64,000 nucleotides of DNA from PALSA-243 sp963743705. GTDB taxonomy: Bacteria > Acidobacteriota > Terriglobia > Bryobacterales > Bryobacteraceae. Positions 44,209 to 52,363 of this stretch are shown here, in pieces; positions within the stretch are counted from its first letter, which is position 1; each line of letters begins with the position of its first letter. The notes under the pieces are model-generated. The model did not search any database. It had not been told where the DNA came from and was given only the letters and a program-made list of their open reading frames with translations. The position numbers and the translations under genes are program-made. The DNA is taken from NCBI GenBank assembly GCA_963743705.1, contig CAVUQS010000001.1:372001-436000 (forward strand). The letters are read 5' to 3'.

Positions 44209-44967
44209 GTGACCAAATATATTCGTTACCGCGCTGAAACAGGGATACGCTACGGCATTCTGGATGGAGACCAGGTCCACGAGATCGCGGGCGATCTCTT
44301 CGGCGAGCGCGCCACCACCGGCGTAACGTACCCTCTCTCGCAGGTGACCCTGCTGTATCCTTGCGAACCGTCGAAGGTTCTGTGCGTCGGCTTGAATTAC
44401 AAGAGCCACCTGGGCGGGCGGCCGCAGCCCACGCGCCCTGAGATTTTTCTCAAGCCGCTGAGCTCCCTGCAACATCCCGGCGGCCCCATCGTCACCCCGC
44501 GCGAAGCCACTGACATGCATTACGAAGGCGAACTGGTGATCGTCATGGGCAAGCACGCGCGCCATCTGCGCGCCGAAGAAGCCGGCGACGCCATCTTCGG
44601 CGTGACCTGCGGCAACGATGTCAGCGAGCGCAACTGGCAGCACGGCGCCGGAAAAGATCTGCAATGGTGGCGCGCCAAAGGTTCCGATACCTTCGCGCCC
44701 TTCGGCCCGGCGATCGCCGTGGGCGCCGATTACGGCAACCTGCAACTCACCACGCGCCTCAACGGCGAGGTGGTGCAGCAGCAGTATACGTCCGACCTGA
44801 TTTTCGATTGCGCCGCCATCGTGAGCTGGATCAGCGGCTGGGTGACGCTCAACGCCGGCGACGTGATCTACACGGGCACGCCGGGCAGCACGCGCAAAAT
44901 GTCGCCGGGCGATGTGGTGCAGGTGGAGCTTTCCGGCGTGGGCGTACTCGAAAACCCAGTGGCGTGA
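44209..44967 (+). CDS. Fumarylacetoacetate hydrolase family protein
   Basis: 252 residues from GTG 44209. FAH-fold enzyme with the metal and substrate motifs KVLCVGLNYKSHLGG, DMHYEGELVIVMG (metal-binding Glu residues), CGNDVSERNWQ and the end GDVIYTGTPGSTRKMSPGD. Relatives include 2-hydroxyhepta-2,4-diene-1,7-dioate isomerase, ureidoglycolate lyase and 2,4-diketo-3-deoxy-L-fuconate hydrolase. The substrate cannot be chosen from sequence or context. It is divergent from the TssBC-like gene. Confidence 0.88.
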   Translation: MTKYIRYRAETGIRYGILDGDQVHEIAGDLFGERATTGVTYPLSQVTLLYPCEPSKVLCVGLNYKSHLGGRPQPTRPEIFLKPLSSLQHPGGPIVTPREATDMHYEGELVIVMGKHARHLRAEEAGDAIFGVTCGNDVSERNWQHGAGKDLQWWRAKGSDTFAPFGPAIAVGADYGNLQLTTRLNGEVVQQQYTSDLIFDCAAIVSWISGWVTLNAGDVIYTGTPGSTRKMSPGDVVQVELSGVGVLENPVA

Positions 44968-45000
44968 CGCTTGCAAAAACATGGGCGAGGATGTGCGCCC

Positions 45001-45315
45001 ATGAAAGCTCTTGCTCTCTCACTCGCTCTCGCCTGCGCTCTGATCGGCTGCCGGACCAATGAAACGCCGCGGCAACAGGTGGACGATCTTGAAATTACCG
45101 CCAACCTGAAATCGAAGCTAGCTTCGGACGTGGGCCTCTCCACCGTGCCCGATGTCTCGGTGAACTCCACCAACGGCGTCGTGACGCTCTCAGGATCTGT
45201 GGATAGCGCCGCGACCAAGGAGAAAGTGGACGCCGTGGCCCGCGCCGTGCCGAAGGTCGTGCGCATCGTGGACAATTTGCAGATTGCGCCGAAATCCCCG
45301 GGCTCCGGCCGCTAG
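45001..45315 (+). CDS. BON-domain lipoprotein
   Basis: 104 residues from ATG 45001, with GAGGATG upstream. Signal peptide with lipobox LIGC (Cys19-20 region). One BON domain (LEITANLKSKLASDVGLSTV, then VNSTNGVVTLSGSVDSAATK) as in OsmY. BON proteins bind phospholipid and protect the envelope under stress. It is 33 bp after the FAH gene and may be co-transcribed. The stop overlaps the convergent DUF1634 gene by 4 bp. Confidence 0.88.
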   Translation: MKALALSLALACALIGCRTNETPRQQVDDLEITANLKSKLASDVGLSTVPDVSVNSTNGVVTLSGSVDSAATKEKVDAVARAVPKVVRIVDNLQIAPKSPGSGR

Positions 45316-45662
45316 AACAGTGCCGTACCGATGCTGTAGAGCAGCACCGCCAGCACCGCTACCGTAATCCACACATACATACGGTCGCGTTGGGCGGCGA
45401 AGGCCGCCACCGAAAAGACCACGCGCGCCACCGGCGTGGCGATCAATGCCAACAGCCCGATCATGATCATCTTGAGCGACCAGTCCAGAGCGCCCAGGGA
45501 TGCAAAGCCGCGCACCACCGGATGAAAATGGCGGAAATCCGGCTTTTGACCTGCGCTTGTCCGGAGATACCATGCTCCGCCCGCGAGCACGAGCGCTGCC
45601 GAGATCGTCACTCCGGCGCGAAGCAATCCGGCGATCACGATATCCATGCGTTCGTCGGTCAT
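45312..45662 (-). CDS. DUF1634 membrane protein
   Basis: 116 residues with three membrane segments (about 12-30, 60-80, 92-113), the DUF1634 layout (IVIAGLLRAGVTISAALVLA and a middle RHFHPVVRGFASLG). The ATG follows the TauE stop directly (TGAATG). DUF1634 proteins are found next to TauE/SafE transporters and are thought to work with them. Last gene of the marR-clc-DUF488-tauE run. Confidence 0.85.
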   Translation of the reverse strand: MTDERMDIVIAGLLRAGVTISAALVLAGGAWYLRTSAGQKPDFRHFHPVVRGFASLGALDWSLKMIMIGLLALIATPVARVVFSVAAFAAQRDRMYVWITVAVLAVLLYSIGTALF

Positions 45663-46496
45663 TCAGATTTTCCCCGAGACGCCGTGAGCGATCATTTCGA
45701 CCGCGAGCACCGCCACCACTGCCGCAAACAGCAGCCGTAGCGGCCGCACTTCCGCCCCGGCGAGAACGCGCGCGCCCACCAGCGACCCGCCGAGCACGCC
45801 CAGCATCACCGGCATCGCCAGGCGCGGATCGATATAGCCGCGGCTGAGATAAATTCCTGCGCTCGCCGCCGCCGTAACGCCGATCATGAAGTTGCTGGTG
45901 GTGGTGGACGCCTTAAACGGAATGCGCATGATCTGGTCCATGGCGATGACCTTCATCGCGCCCGATCCGATGCCTAGCAATCCCGACAAGAGTCCGGCGC
46001 TGAACATCACGGCGAAACCCGCTTTGACGCGCTGCACATGGTAGTGGATCGTACCCTGTGGTCCTGGATAGCTTCCATCCAGTTTCAAGTGCACTGCCTG
46101 TGGGTCCGGTTGCGTTGCCGGGCGGTCCGTATGTCTGGTTACCGATTTCCACGCCGAGTAGAGCAACAGCGCGCCGAACAGAATCGCCAGAACGGACACA
46201 GGCGCAATGGAGATCAGGTGCGCTCCCGCCACCGCGCCGATCGTGGTGGCGATTTCGAGAAACATCCCGACCCGCACATTGGAGTAGCCCTCTTTGACGT
46301 AGGCCGCGGCCGCGCCCGACGATGTCGCAATCACGGAAACCAGTGACGCGCCCATGGCATACCGCAGGTCGACGCCCAGCAGCAAGGTCAACACCGGAGT
46401 CACTACTACGCCGCCGCCTAAGCCAGTCAGTGAACCAAGAAAGCCCGCCGCGAGGGAGATGCCGAAGACCACGCCCGAGAAGGTGAGAACATCCAT
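45663..46496 (-). CDS. TauE/SafE-family anion exporter
   Basis: 277 residues, about eight membrane spans in two halves with the repeated glycine motifs GFLGSLTGLGGGVVVTPVLT and GLLSGLLGIGSGAMKVIAMD. The family exports sulphite, sulphoacetate and related anions from the cytoplasm. It follows the DUF488 gene by seven bases and precedes DUF1634 without a gap. A polar loop at ~105-140 (RHTDRPATQPDPQ) is longer than usual. Cargo not known. Confidence 0.9.
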   Translation of the reverse strand: MDVLTFSGVVFGISLAAGFLGSLTGLGGGVVVTPVLTLLLGVDLRYAMGASLVSVIATSSGAAAAYVKEGYSNVRVGMFLEIATTIGAVAGAHLISIAPVSVLAILFGALLLYSAWKSVTRHTDRPATQPDPQAVHLKLDGSYPGPQGTIHYHVQRVKAGFAVMFSAGLLSGLLGIGSGAMKVIAMDQIMRIPFKASTTTSNFMIGVTAAASAGIYLSRGYIDPRLAMPVMLGVLGGSLVGARVLAGAEVRPLRLLFAAVVAVLAVEMIAHGVSGKI

Positions 46497-46503
46497 TCGC
46501 CTT

Positions 46504-47034
46504 CTAATTGTCGAACAGGCCTAAGCTTTCCGAGGGATAGGTTACGCACGTTCCTTCGACGCGCGCGAATTTGGTCATCGCGTGCGGCGATCGTTTGGTT
46601 TCGCTCATGATATGTTCCACCAACTCCCCGCGCGCCGTCAGGGCGTCGGCGATCATCGAGCGGTGGCAGCGCCACGGCACGGCTTCCGCGCACATCACCG
46701 CCGCGCGCCGCCCCTCCGAAACCTCGAGCAATTTGGCGATGCCCGCTTCGAACTCCGGAGTCTGCATGTAGTCCGCGTATCCGCGGAAGCTGGCGTTACG
46801 CCAACCCGTATTGATGGAATCGGGCCGCGCATGCCGCAAGCCGCCGAGTTCCGGCATATGGAGATGCGCGATGCCGGCTTCCTGCAAGGACCGCGGCAGG
46901 TTCTCGACATTGAACTGCGGGTTGTATCGGGATCGCGGCACGGTGCGCACGTCGATCAGTAGATCCACCTCGTGCGCGCGCAGCATCGCGACGAAGTCTT
47001 CGATGCTCCGATTGGAATGCCCGATGGTCAGCAT
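46504..47034 (-). CDS. DUF488 domain protein
   Basis: 176 residues. The DUF488 signature TIGHSNRSIEDFVAMLRAH and LLIDVRTVPRSRYNPQFNVE, then RRAAVMCAEAVPWRCHRSMI with conserved Cys residues. The fold is rhodanese-like and soluble; some members have been linked to DNA or nucleotide chemistry, but none firmly. It starts five bases after the CLC stop and belongs to the same operon. Role with anion transport unclear. Confidence 0.85.
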   Translation of the reverse strand: MLTIGHSNRSIEDFVAMLRAHEVDLLIDVRTVPRSRYNPQFNVENLPRSLQEAGIAHLHMPELGGLRHARPDSINTGWRNASFRGYADYMQTPEFEAGIAKLLEVSEGRRAAVMCAEAVPWRCHRSMIADALTARGELVEHIMSETKRSPHAMTKFARVEGTCVTYPSESLGLFDN

Positions 47035-47039
47035 GCGCC

Positions 47040-48884
47040 TTAGCTGTCTGCGGCCGGCGTGCGCACGCCTCCAAACGGCAGGCGGATGCGCAGCAAACGC
47101 TCGCGCCGCCGTTCCTGCTCCAGATGGCGCGTCCGCGCCAGCAGCAAATCGTGCAGGGAGACCATGCCTACCAGCGCGCGCGATTCTGCGCTCTCCACTA
47201 CCGGCAGTCGCGTAAAGCCGCTCTCAGCCATGCGGTGGGCTACTACGCGTAGCGGCTCGCCGGCGTACGCCACAGTGGGAGCGCTTCGCGCCAGATCGCC
47301 GAGACGCCGTCCCTGGCAACCGCCGGCTTCGAGTTCGTGCAGTTCGTTGCGTGTAATCACGCCGGTGAGGCGATGGTCGCGGTCCACCACGGGGTAAAGC
47401 AACTGGCCGCGCCGTTCGGAACGCGGATTGAGCGAAGCCCGCGCTTCGTCGCACGGCGTTTCCGCCGGGAAGGCGACGATATTCTTGCGCATCACTTCGC
47501 GCACGAATAAGAGCTCCAGCGGATCCACCGCGTATTCGCGGCTCAGATGATAGCCGCGCCGCGCCACTTTTTCCGTGAGGATCGAACGCCGCAGCGTCAG
47601 CACCGTGAAGGCATGCGCCAGCGTCACCGCCACCAGCAGCGGCAGCAGCATGTTGATGTCGTGCGTCAACTCGACCATGAAGATGATTCCGGTGAACGGT
47701 GATCGCATTGTACCGCCGAGAATTGCGCCCATACTCACCAGCGGCCAGAAGCCGACGCCCAAATTTGGCAGGAATGAGGCCTCGATTCCACCCAGCGCGC
47801 CGCCCATCATCAAAAGCGGCGCGAGTACGCCGCCCGATGTGCCCGACCCCAGCGACACGCTCCAGATCACCGATTTCACCAGCAGAATTCCAAGAATCGC
47901 GTTGCGCGCTACGTCGCCCTGCAGCAGCGCCGCGATGGTGGCGTAGCCCGTCCCCAACGCTTGCGGGAAAATCAGGCCGCCGAGTCCAATCACCAGTCCG
48001 CCCGCGGCGGGCCACCACATCCAATGCACCGGCAGTTTCAGGAAGAAGTCTTCCGATGCGTAAACCGCCCCAGTCAGCAGTGCGGAAAGTATCCCCGCGG
48101 CGAGGCCCGCGATCGCGCATCCGCCCAGGCCGGCCAAACCTATATATACAGGATGCGCGGGAACCGGGAACAGCGGACCTAATCCGAGCAGATACCGCCG
48201 CGTGGCGCAAGCCGTCACGCTGGCTAACGCCACCGGGATCAGGCTGCGCGGCTTCCACTCGAAAAGCAGCAATTCGACGGCTAGCAGCACCGCCGCCACC
48301 GGAGACGCAAATGTGGCCGACATGCCGCCGGCCGCGCCCGCCACCAGCAGCGTCTTGCGTTCGGCGCTCGACAGCCGGAAGATTTGCGCAATCAGCGAGC
48401 CGAAGGCGCCGCCGGTCATGATGATCGGTCCTTCCGCCCCAAACGGTCCGCCCGACCCGATCGAAATGGCGCTCGACAGCGGTTTGAGGATCGCCACCTT
48501 CGGTTCCACGCGGCTGCCATTGATCAGAATTGCTTCGATAGCTTCGGGAATTCCGTGGCCTCGGATGCGCTCCGAACCGAAGCGGGCCATCAGGCCGACG
48601 ATTAGCGCTCCGGCCACAGGAATTAGTACCTCCCACGCGCCAAGGTGGTTGTTCGCAGGCGACGCGGCCGCGAAACTCCATCGCTGGTAGAAGAAGAGGT
48701 TAGTAAAGAGGTTAATCAGCTTGAGAAGAAACATCGCCAGCCAGGCGCTGACGTAGCCGATCGGAAGCGCCAGGATGGCGATCCAGATCAAGCGCGGCGT
48801 GCTGGTAAAATCGCCCAACTCGCCGTGGTCCGCCGCCTCTTCTCCACGGATAACGTTATATAAGGTCTGGATTTTGGATTTCAT
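47040..48884 (-). CDS. CLC-family chloride channel / exchanger with C-terminal CBS domains
   Basis: 614 residues. Membrane part ~30-440 with the CLC motifs: GHGIPEA (GSGIP position, the usual Ser is His110), GPFGAEGP with the gating Glu151, and GTSGGVLAP. The C-terminal ~150 residues hold a CBS pair (FVREVMRKNIVAFPAETPCD and RLPVVESAESRALVGMVSLH). CLC proteins move chloride or exchange it for protons. The gene start lies inside the marR gene (29 bp overlap), so it is probably under MarR control. Channel versus exchanger is not decided here. Confidence 0.92.
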   Translation of the reverse strand: MKSKIQTLYNVIRGEEAADHGELGDFTSTPRLIWIAILALPIGYVSAWLAMFLLKLINLFTNLFFYQRWSFAAASPANNHLGAWEVLIPVAGALIVGLMARFGSERIRGHGIPEAIEAILINGSRVEPKVAILKPLSSAISIGSGGPFGAEGPIIMTGGAFGSLIAQIFRLSSAERKTLLVAGAAGGMSATFASPVAAVLLAVELLLFEWKPRSLIPVALASVTACATRRYLLGLGPLFPVPAHPVYIGLAGLGGCAIAGLAAGILSALLTGAVYASEDFFLKLPVHWMWWPAAGGLVIGLGGLIFPQALGTGYATIAALLQGDVARNAILGILLVKSVIWSVSLGSGTSGGVLAPLLMMGGALGGIEASFLPNLGVGFWPLVSMGAILGGTMRSPFTGIIFMVELTHDINMLLPLLVAVTLAHAFTVLTLRRSILTEKVARRGYHLSREYAVDPLELLFVREVMRKNIVAFPAETPCDEARASLNPRSERRGQLLYPVVDRDHRLTGVITRNELHELEAGGCQGRRLGDLARSAPTVAYAGEPLRVVAHRMAESGFTRLPVVESAESRALVGMVSLHDLLLARTRHLEQERRRERLLRIRLPFGGVRTPAADS

Positions 48885-49317
48885 CGCGATTTTCGGTTTC
48901 GGTAAGGGTGCAAAGAACCTCGTTCAGAGCGCCGGCCAGGAGCGGCCCCGCGTGGGCGAGCTCCTCGCGGTGTGCACCGGAAAGCGTCTGCAATTTCTCT
49001 TTCCCCTGTGTTGTCAGACGGATACGGACCACCCGACGGTCGCGTTTGCCGCGCACGCGCTCCGCCAGGCCGCGCTCAACCAGCCGGTCCGCCAATTCGA
49101 CGGCGCTGTGGTGCCGGACGAACAGCCGCTCCGCCAACTCGCCCATGGTCGGGTCGGCGCCGTGGGCCTGAACCGCCAGCATGAATTGGTGTTGGCGGGG
49201 TTCCAGCCCTTCGGCGCGCGCCGCCTGTTCACTGAAATGAAGGAACCGGCTGATCTGGAAGCGAAACTCGTGCAAGGCCCTGTAGTCTGTTGGCGTTAGC
49301 TCGGTCATGGCCACCAT
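48856..49317 (-). CDS. MarR-family transcriptional regulator
   Basis: 153 residues from 49317, or 150 from ATG 49308; both starts lie within or next to a 29-bp palindrome. Winged helix-turn-helix of the MarR type: MGELAERLFVRHHSAVELAD and LVERGLAERVRGKRDRRVVR. It dimerises and represses until a ligand binds. It overlaps the CLC gene and heads the run clc-DUF488-tauE-DUF1634, so it likely controls this set and itself. Confidence 0.92.
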   Translation of the reverse strand: MVAMTELTPTDYRALHEFRFQISRFLHFSEQAARAEGLEPRQHQFMLAVQAHGADPTMGELAERLFVRHHSAVELADRLVERGLAERVRGKRDRRVVRIRLTTQGKEKLQTLSGAHREELAHAGPLLAGALNEVLCTLTETENRDEIQNPDLI

Positions 49318-49342
49318 AAATATCGTACCACGATATTTATGG
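49314..49342. promoter_or_regulatory. MarR operator: perfect palindrome with 13-bp arms
   Basis: CCATAAATATCGT, a 3-base spacer, then ACGATATTTATGG. The arms are perfect reverse complements and AT-rich in a GC-rich genome. It covers the marR ATG 49317, which fits tight autoregulation by a MarR dimer. Confidence 0.75.
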
Positions 49343-49522
49343 GAAAGGAGAATAACCTAACTTTTCCAGTAAGTTACGGTTCTGTTATGAAAGAAATATC
49401 TGGAACGTACTAGGATTGCCCCTTGACTGTTCGGACATTAGTGATTATCCTAACCAAAAAGCGTGATGATCCGAACCAATCGCAAGGACAACCCCGATTG
49501 AATTGAAGGAAAATCTTTAGCT

Positions 49523-49729
49523 ATGATGCTCGCCCTTCCTGCAACTGCCTCGATTGAACGTAACCGTCTGGTCCCCGCGGAGTTTATTCGCCGCCGCGCT
49601 TTGGATCGCCTGTATGCCCGAAAGGCCGCGGTCGAAGATTTGATCCGGTCCTTGGAAGATTATGAGCGCGCGAATCGCCCACGCGCCGCTGAGTGCATTC
49701 CGTTCAACGCATCCCAGAAGTGCTCGTAA
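49523..49729 (+). CDS. Small protein of unknown function (68 aa), paralogue of the one at 16066
   Basis: ATG 49523 (an in-frame ATG follows at 49526) with AAGGA upstream. Core LDRLYARKAAVEDLIRSLED then YERAN, the same pattern as the 56-residue protein at 16066 (LEYLYARRSIIDTLIESLEQ). Here an N-terminal extension (MMLALPATASIERN) and a tail with two Cys follow. It runs 26 bp into the end of the convergent response-regulator gene. No known domain recognised. Confidence 0.68.
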   Translation: MMLALPATASIERNRLVPAEFIRRRALDRLYARKAAVEDLIRSLEDYERANRPRAAECIPFNASQKCS

Positions 49730-50363
49730 GGTTGCGCTCGATCGCAAACTTTACGAGCCCCACAAGGTCGTGAACATTCAGCTTGCGCATCAGGCTGGCG
49801 CGGTACGTGTCAACGGTCTTGGGGCTGATGTCGAGACGCTCGGCGATGTCCTTGGCGCGGAGCCCATTGACCAGATGAGTAAAGACCTCTAATTCGCGCG
49901 GACTCAAGGTGCCCATGGGATCGTCAGACGGGCGCTCGGCGCGCGTGAACAATCCGACGCCGCGCAACATGGGAGAAATATAGACGCCGCCATCGCGGAC
50001 GAATTGAATCGCATCCAGCAGATGCCTCGCCGGCCCATCCTTTAATAGATATGCGTCCGCGCCGGCGCGCAGCGCTTCCATCACAGTGGCATCCTCGCGG
50101 CTGATGGATAAGATCATCAACTTTGCGTCGGAGCCGGTGTCGCGTAACCGCCGGATCACTTCGGCTCCGGTCATCCCCGGCATATGCAGATCGAGAATGG
50201 CGAAATCCGGCCGCGCGTTGCCGATCAATTCCAGCGCGGAGGGACCGTCGGAAGCCTGCCCCAGGATGCGCATTCCATTAGCGGCGCACAAAGCCGCGAA
50301 CCCTTCACGTACGATTTGATGATCGTCGGCCAGTACGACGGTGATGGCCTCAGCTTGATCCAT
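49704..50363 (-). CDS. NarL/LuxR-family response regulator
   Basis: 219 residues. Receiver domain with Asp58 in FAILDLHMPGMTG and LADDHQIVREG; C-terminal LuxR-type helix-turn-helix LSPRELEVFTHLVNGLRAKD followed by IAERLDISPKTVDTYR. It lies 20 bp after the kinase gene and is its likely partner. Targets unknown; direct heptamer repeats near 51430 might be its own binding site. Confidence 0.94.
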   Translation of the reverse strand: MDQAEAITVVLADDHQIVREGFAALCAANGMRILGQASDGPSALELIGNARPDFAILDLHMPGMTGAEVIRRLRDTGSDAKLMILSISREDATVMEALRAGADAYLLKDGPARHLLDAIQFVRDGGVYISPMLRGVGLFTRAERPSDDPMGTLSPRELEVFTHLVNGLRAKDIAERLDISPKTVDTYRASLMRKLNVHDLVGLVKFAIERNLTSTSGMR

Positions 50364-50383
50364 ATCGGCCCGGGGAATACTCC

Positions 50384-51358
50384 TTAGTTCGCCTCAAACG
50401 GCGCTTCGACTCTTAGTGTAGTGCTTCCTGGGGTACTTTCCACCACGAATTTCGCCCCCAAATCGGCAGCGGCGTCGCGCACCGACCGCAACCCCAGGCC
50501 GGAAGCATCGCCGGCCGCAGCCGCGTCGAAGCCCGTGCCGTTGTCGCAAACGGCCAGGATAATGCGATCGCCGGCCCCTTCCAGCCGCAGTTCCACCGCC
50601 GTCGCGCCGGAATGCCGCGCGATATTGGAAAGCGCTTCCTGCGCGGAGCGGTAAAGCAATACCTTAATCTCATGCGCCGGTTCCCGCTCGAGCGGCGTCA
50701 GGTTCAATCGCGCTTCGAAGCGTAGGGGAATTCCCGTGACTTCCCACAGTTGGCGTAATGCTTCCGCGATGGTCAGGCGCTGCCATTGCGGCGGATACAA
50801 AAGACGCGAAACGCCGCGAACCTGCTCGAGCGCTTCCTGCGCCAGCCAGCCGATTCGATCGAGCGCCTGCTGCACCGGCTCGACGGCGTTGGGCGTTTGG
50901 GTGGCGATAAATTCCAGTTGCAGGCGGATCGCGGTCAACATCTGCCCCACTCCGGTGTGGAGCTCGCTACCGATTCGTTGGCGTTCGCGTTCAATCTGTC
51001 GCTGGGTGGACAGCCGATCCGGATGGTTGCGCCGGGCTCGGGCGGAAAGTTTTCGCTCGGCTTCCTCCAGATGAAAGTAGCGTCGCAGCAAGCCGTCTTC
51101 GAGGATATCGAGCGCCGGTTCCGGCATCCGCGCCGGCTGCGCCGCCACCAGCATTGTATCCGGCATCACAAAAGCGGGCCAGATATGGAATGAGCCCCCG
51201 CTCCTCAGATATTCGGCAAGAGATACGCACAGAGGGGTGGCGTCGCCTACTACTGAACGTGCGTAATCGCTCATCCAGACCACCCGCCCATCCCTATCGC
51301 ATTCGAACAGGAGCGGATGCGTCACGCCGGAAAAGCCGGAATCCCACTCGTCAATCAA
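50384..51358 (-). CDS. Cytoplasmic sensor histidine kinase, NarX/DegS type
   Basis: 324 residues from TTG 51358, supported by AGGAG eight bases upstream. No membrane span. Residues ~10-75 look like a small PAS-type sensor; ~95-130 are helical; HisKA_3 with His134 in RQRIGSELHTGVGQML; then HATPase (DNGTGFDAA, GLGLRSVRDAAADLG). HisKA_3 kinases pair with NarL-type regulators, and the next gene is one. The signal is unknown, probably a cytoplasmic cue. Confidence 0.92.
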   Translation of the reverse strand: MIDEWDSGFSGVTHPLLFECDRDGRVVWMSDYARSVVGDATPLCVSLAEYLRSGGSFHIWPAFVMPDTMLVAAQPARMPEPALDILEDGLLRRYFHLEEAERKLSARARRNHPDRLSTQRQIERERQRIGSELHTGVGQMLTAIRLQLEFIATQTPNAVEPVQQALDRIGWLAQEALEQVRGVSRLLYPPQWQRLTIAEALRQLWEVTGIPLRFEARLNLTPLEREPAHEIKVLLYRSAQEALSNIARHSGATAVELRLEGAGDRIILAVCDNGTGFDAAAAGDASGLGLRSVRDAAADLGAKFVVESTPGSTTLRVEAPFEAN

Positions 51359-51429
51359 CCAGAGATCTCCTACCGTACTGCCGACTATTCCTGAATAGAA
51401 TGACAGTTTGGCTGCGAATACGCAAATTG

Positions 51430-51449
51430 GGTACGTACCTAGTACCTAT
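51430..51449. promoter_or_regulatory. GTAC-rich repeats, possible NarL-type binding site
   Basis: GGTACGTACC (perfect palindrome) overlaps two direct GTACCTA repeats in exact 7-bp register. TACCTAT fits the NarL heptamer TACYYMT. It lies between the divergent kinase and the gene at 51503. Confidence 0.3.
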
Positions 51450-51502
51450 CCAATAAACATAGTACTTGCAATAGGTTTCTGAAAAAAGGTATACCTGAAT
51501 CG

Positions 51503-51979
51503 ATGTCACGGTCTATAGGAATTCTTCCGGGCGTCGCAGCGTTTTTGGCTGGCGTAGCGGCGGTAGCTCTAACCAACAATCGTCGTGAACGGGGAGCCTC
51601 TTCGGGCGACCCGGCGGGAGTCGCGGGTCTCAAAGCGGCGCTCTCTCAGCTCGAAACACGTGTTGCGGCTCAGGAATCGATGGGCGCCACGCGATTTAGC
51701 CAGATTGAAACACGGCTGGAGGAACATTCCGCCAAGCTGGCGACAATGCCGTCAACCGCCCAAATCGTCTCTGCCATGGAAGAGCTGCTATCCAAGACGA
51801 TGTCGTCCCTAGACGAACGTCTCACGACGCAGGCTCGTTCCATAGACACCTTGAAAACCACCGTCGCCCAGACCGACAGCTTGCTGGAGCGCGTACTCGA
51901 GTCGCTCGATTCGCTGCAATCGTTCGCCGACCCGGCCGAGTTTGCCGAGGATGCGCTCCTGCAACAACGTCCGGTCTGA
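51503..51979 (+). CDS. Membrane-anchored coiled-coil protein, hypothetical
   Basis: 158 residues. One N-terminal membrane segment (~7-24, ILPGVAAFLAGVAAVALT) followed by ~100 residues of heptad-like helix (LKAALSQLETRVAAQESMGA, FSQIETRLEEHSAKLATMPS, SLDERLTTQARSIDTLKTTV) and a short acidic tail. No recognised domain. The sequence looks like an inner-membrane scaffold or tether. It is divergent from the kinase gene, with GTAC-rich repeats between, so co-control is possible. A hairpin with a T run follows it. Confidence 0.78.
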   Translation: MSRSIGILPGVAAFLAGVAAVALTNNRRERGASSGDPAGVAGLKAALSQLETRVAAQESMGATRFSQIETRLEEHSAKLATMPSTAQIVSAMEELLSKTMSSLDERLTTQARSIDTLKTTVAQTDSLLERVLESLDSLQSFADPAEFAEDALLQQRPV

Positions 51980-52035
51980 TTTGACGTTTGGCTAGTTTTA
52001 CCGCGGCCAGGTAAGTAAGAGAACTCAGGGCTTTC

Positions 52036-52075
52036 GGGGTGCGGTCTCAAGCCGCTCCCCGTTTGCGCTTTTTAG
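52036..52075 (+). terminator. Probable terminator after the coiled-coil gene
   Basis: GGGGTGCGG (52036-52044) pairs with CCGCTCCCC (52052-52060), one mismatch and a 7-base loop. A short T run (CTTTTT) follows ten bases later. The distance to the T run makes the call less certain. Confidence 0.45.
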
Positions 52076-52132
52076 GCTTCGAAACATAGGCGGAGTGCGC
52101 CGCCGGTCGGTTCCTTAGGAAAAGGACGAGCC

Positions 52133-52318
52133 ATGGATTTGGCGAAGGTTTTGGCCCAGCTCAACCAAGAATTGGAAAACCTCAATGCGGCGATCGCAAG
52201 CCTCGAGCGAATCGAGCAGAGCAAGCGTGGCCGCGGCCGGCCGCCAGGACACCGCACGACCGATTCCAACAAGAAGCCCACGCCGCCATCGGGACGGAAA
52301 AACCGCAAACGCCCGTAG
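52133..52318 (+). CDS. Small coiled-coil / AT-hook-like protein (61 aa)
   Basis: ATG 52133 with AAGGA upstream. Residues 1-28 form a helix (MDLAKVLAQLNQELENLNAA, IASLER) and the rest is basic, with the AT-hook core KRGRGRPPG and a Lys/Arg/Pro-rich end (GRKNRKRP). AT-hooks sit in the minor groove of AT-rich DNA. It is convergent with ssb, 45 bp away. The helix suggests dimerisation and the tail nucleic-acid binding; both are inferred. Confidence 0.7.
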   Translation: MDLAKVLAQLNQELENLNAAIASLERIEQSKRGRGRPPGHRTTDSNKKPTPPSGRKNRKRP

Positions 52319-52363
52319 TCAGGGTCGAGAGCCGATTGCCGGTAGTGGGAGACGCCTGTCCAG

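Noticed and set aside
52021..52132. Possible riboswitch before the AT-hook gene
   Set aside because: Only one hairpin with a nearby T run is visible; it is better explained as the terminator of the previous gene.
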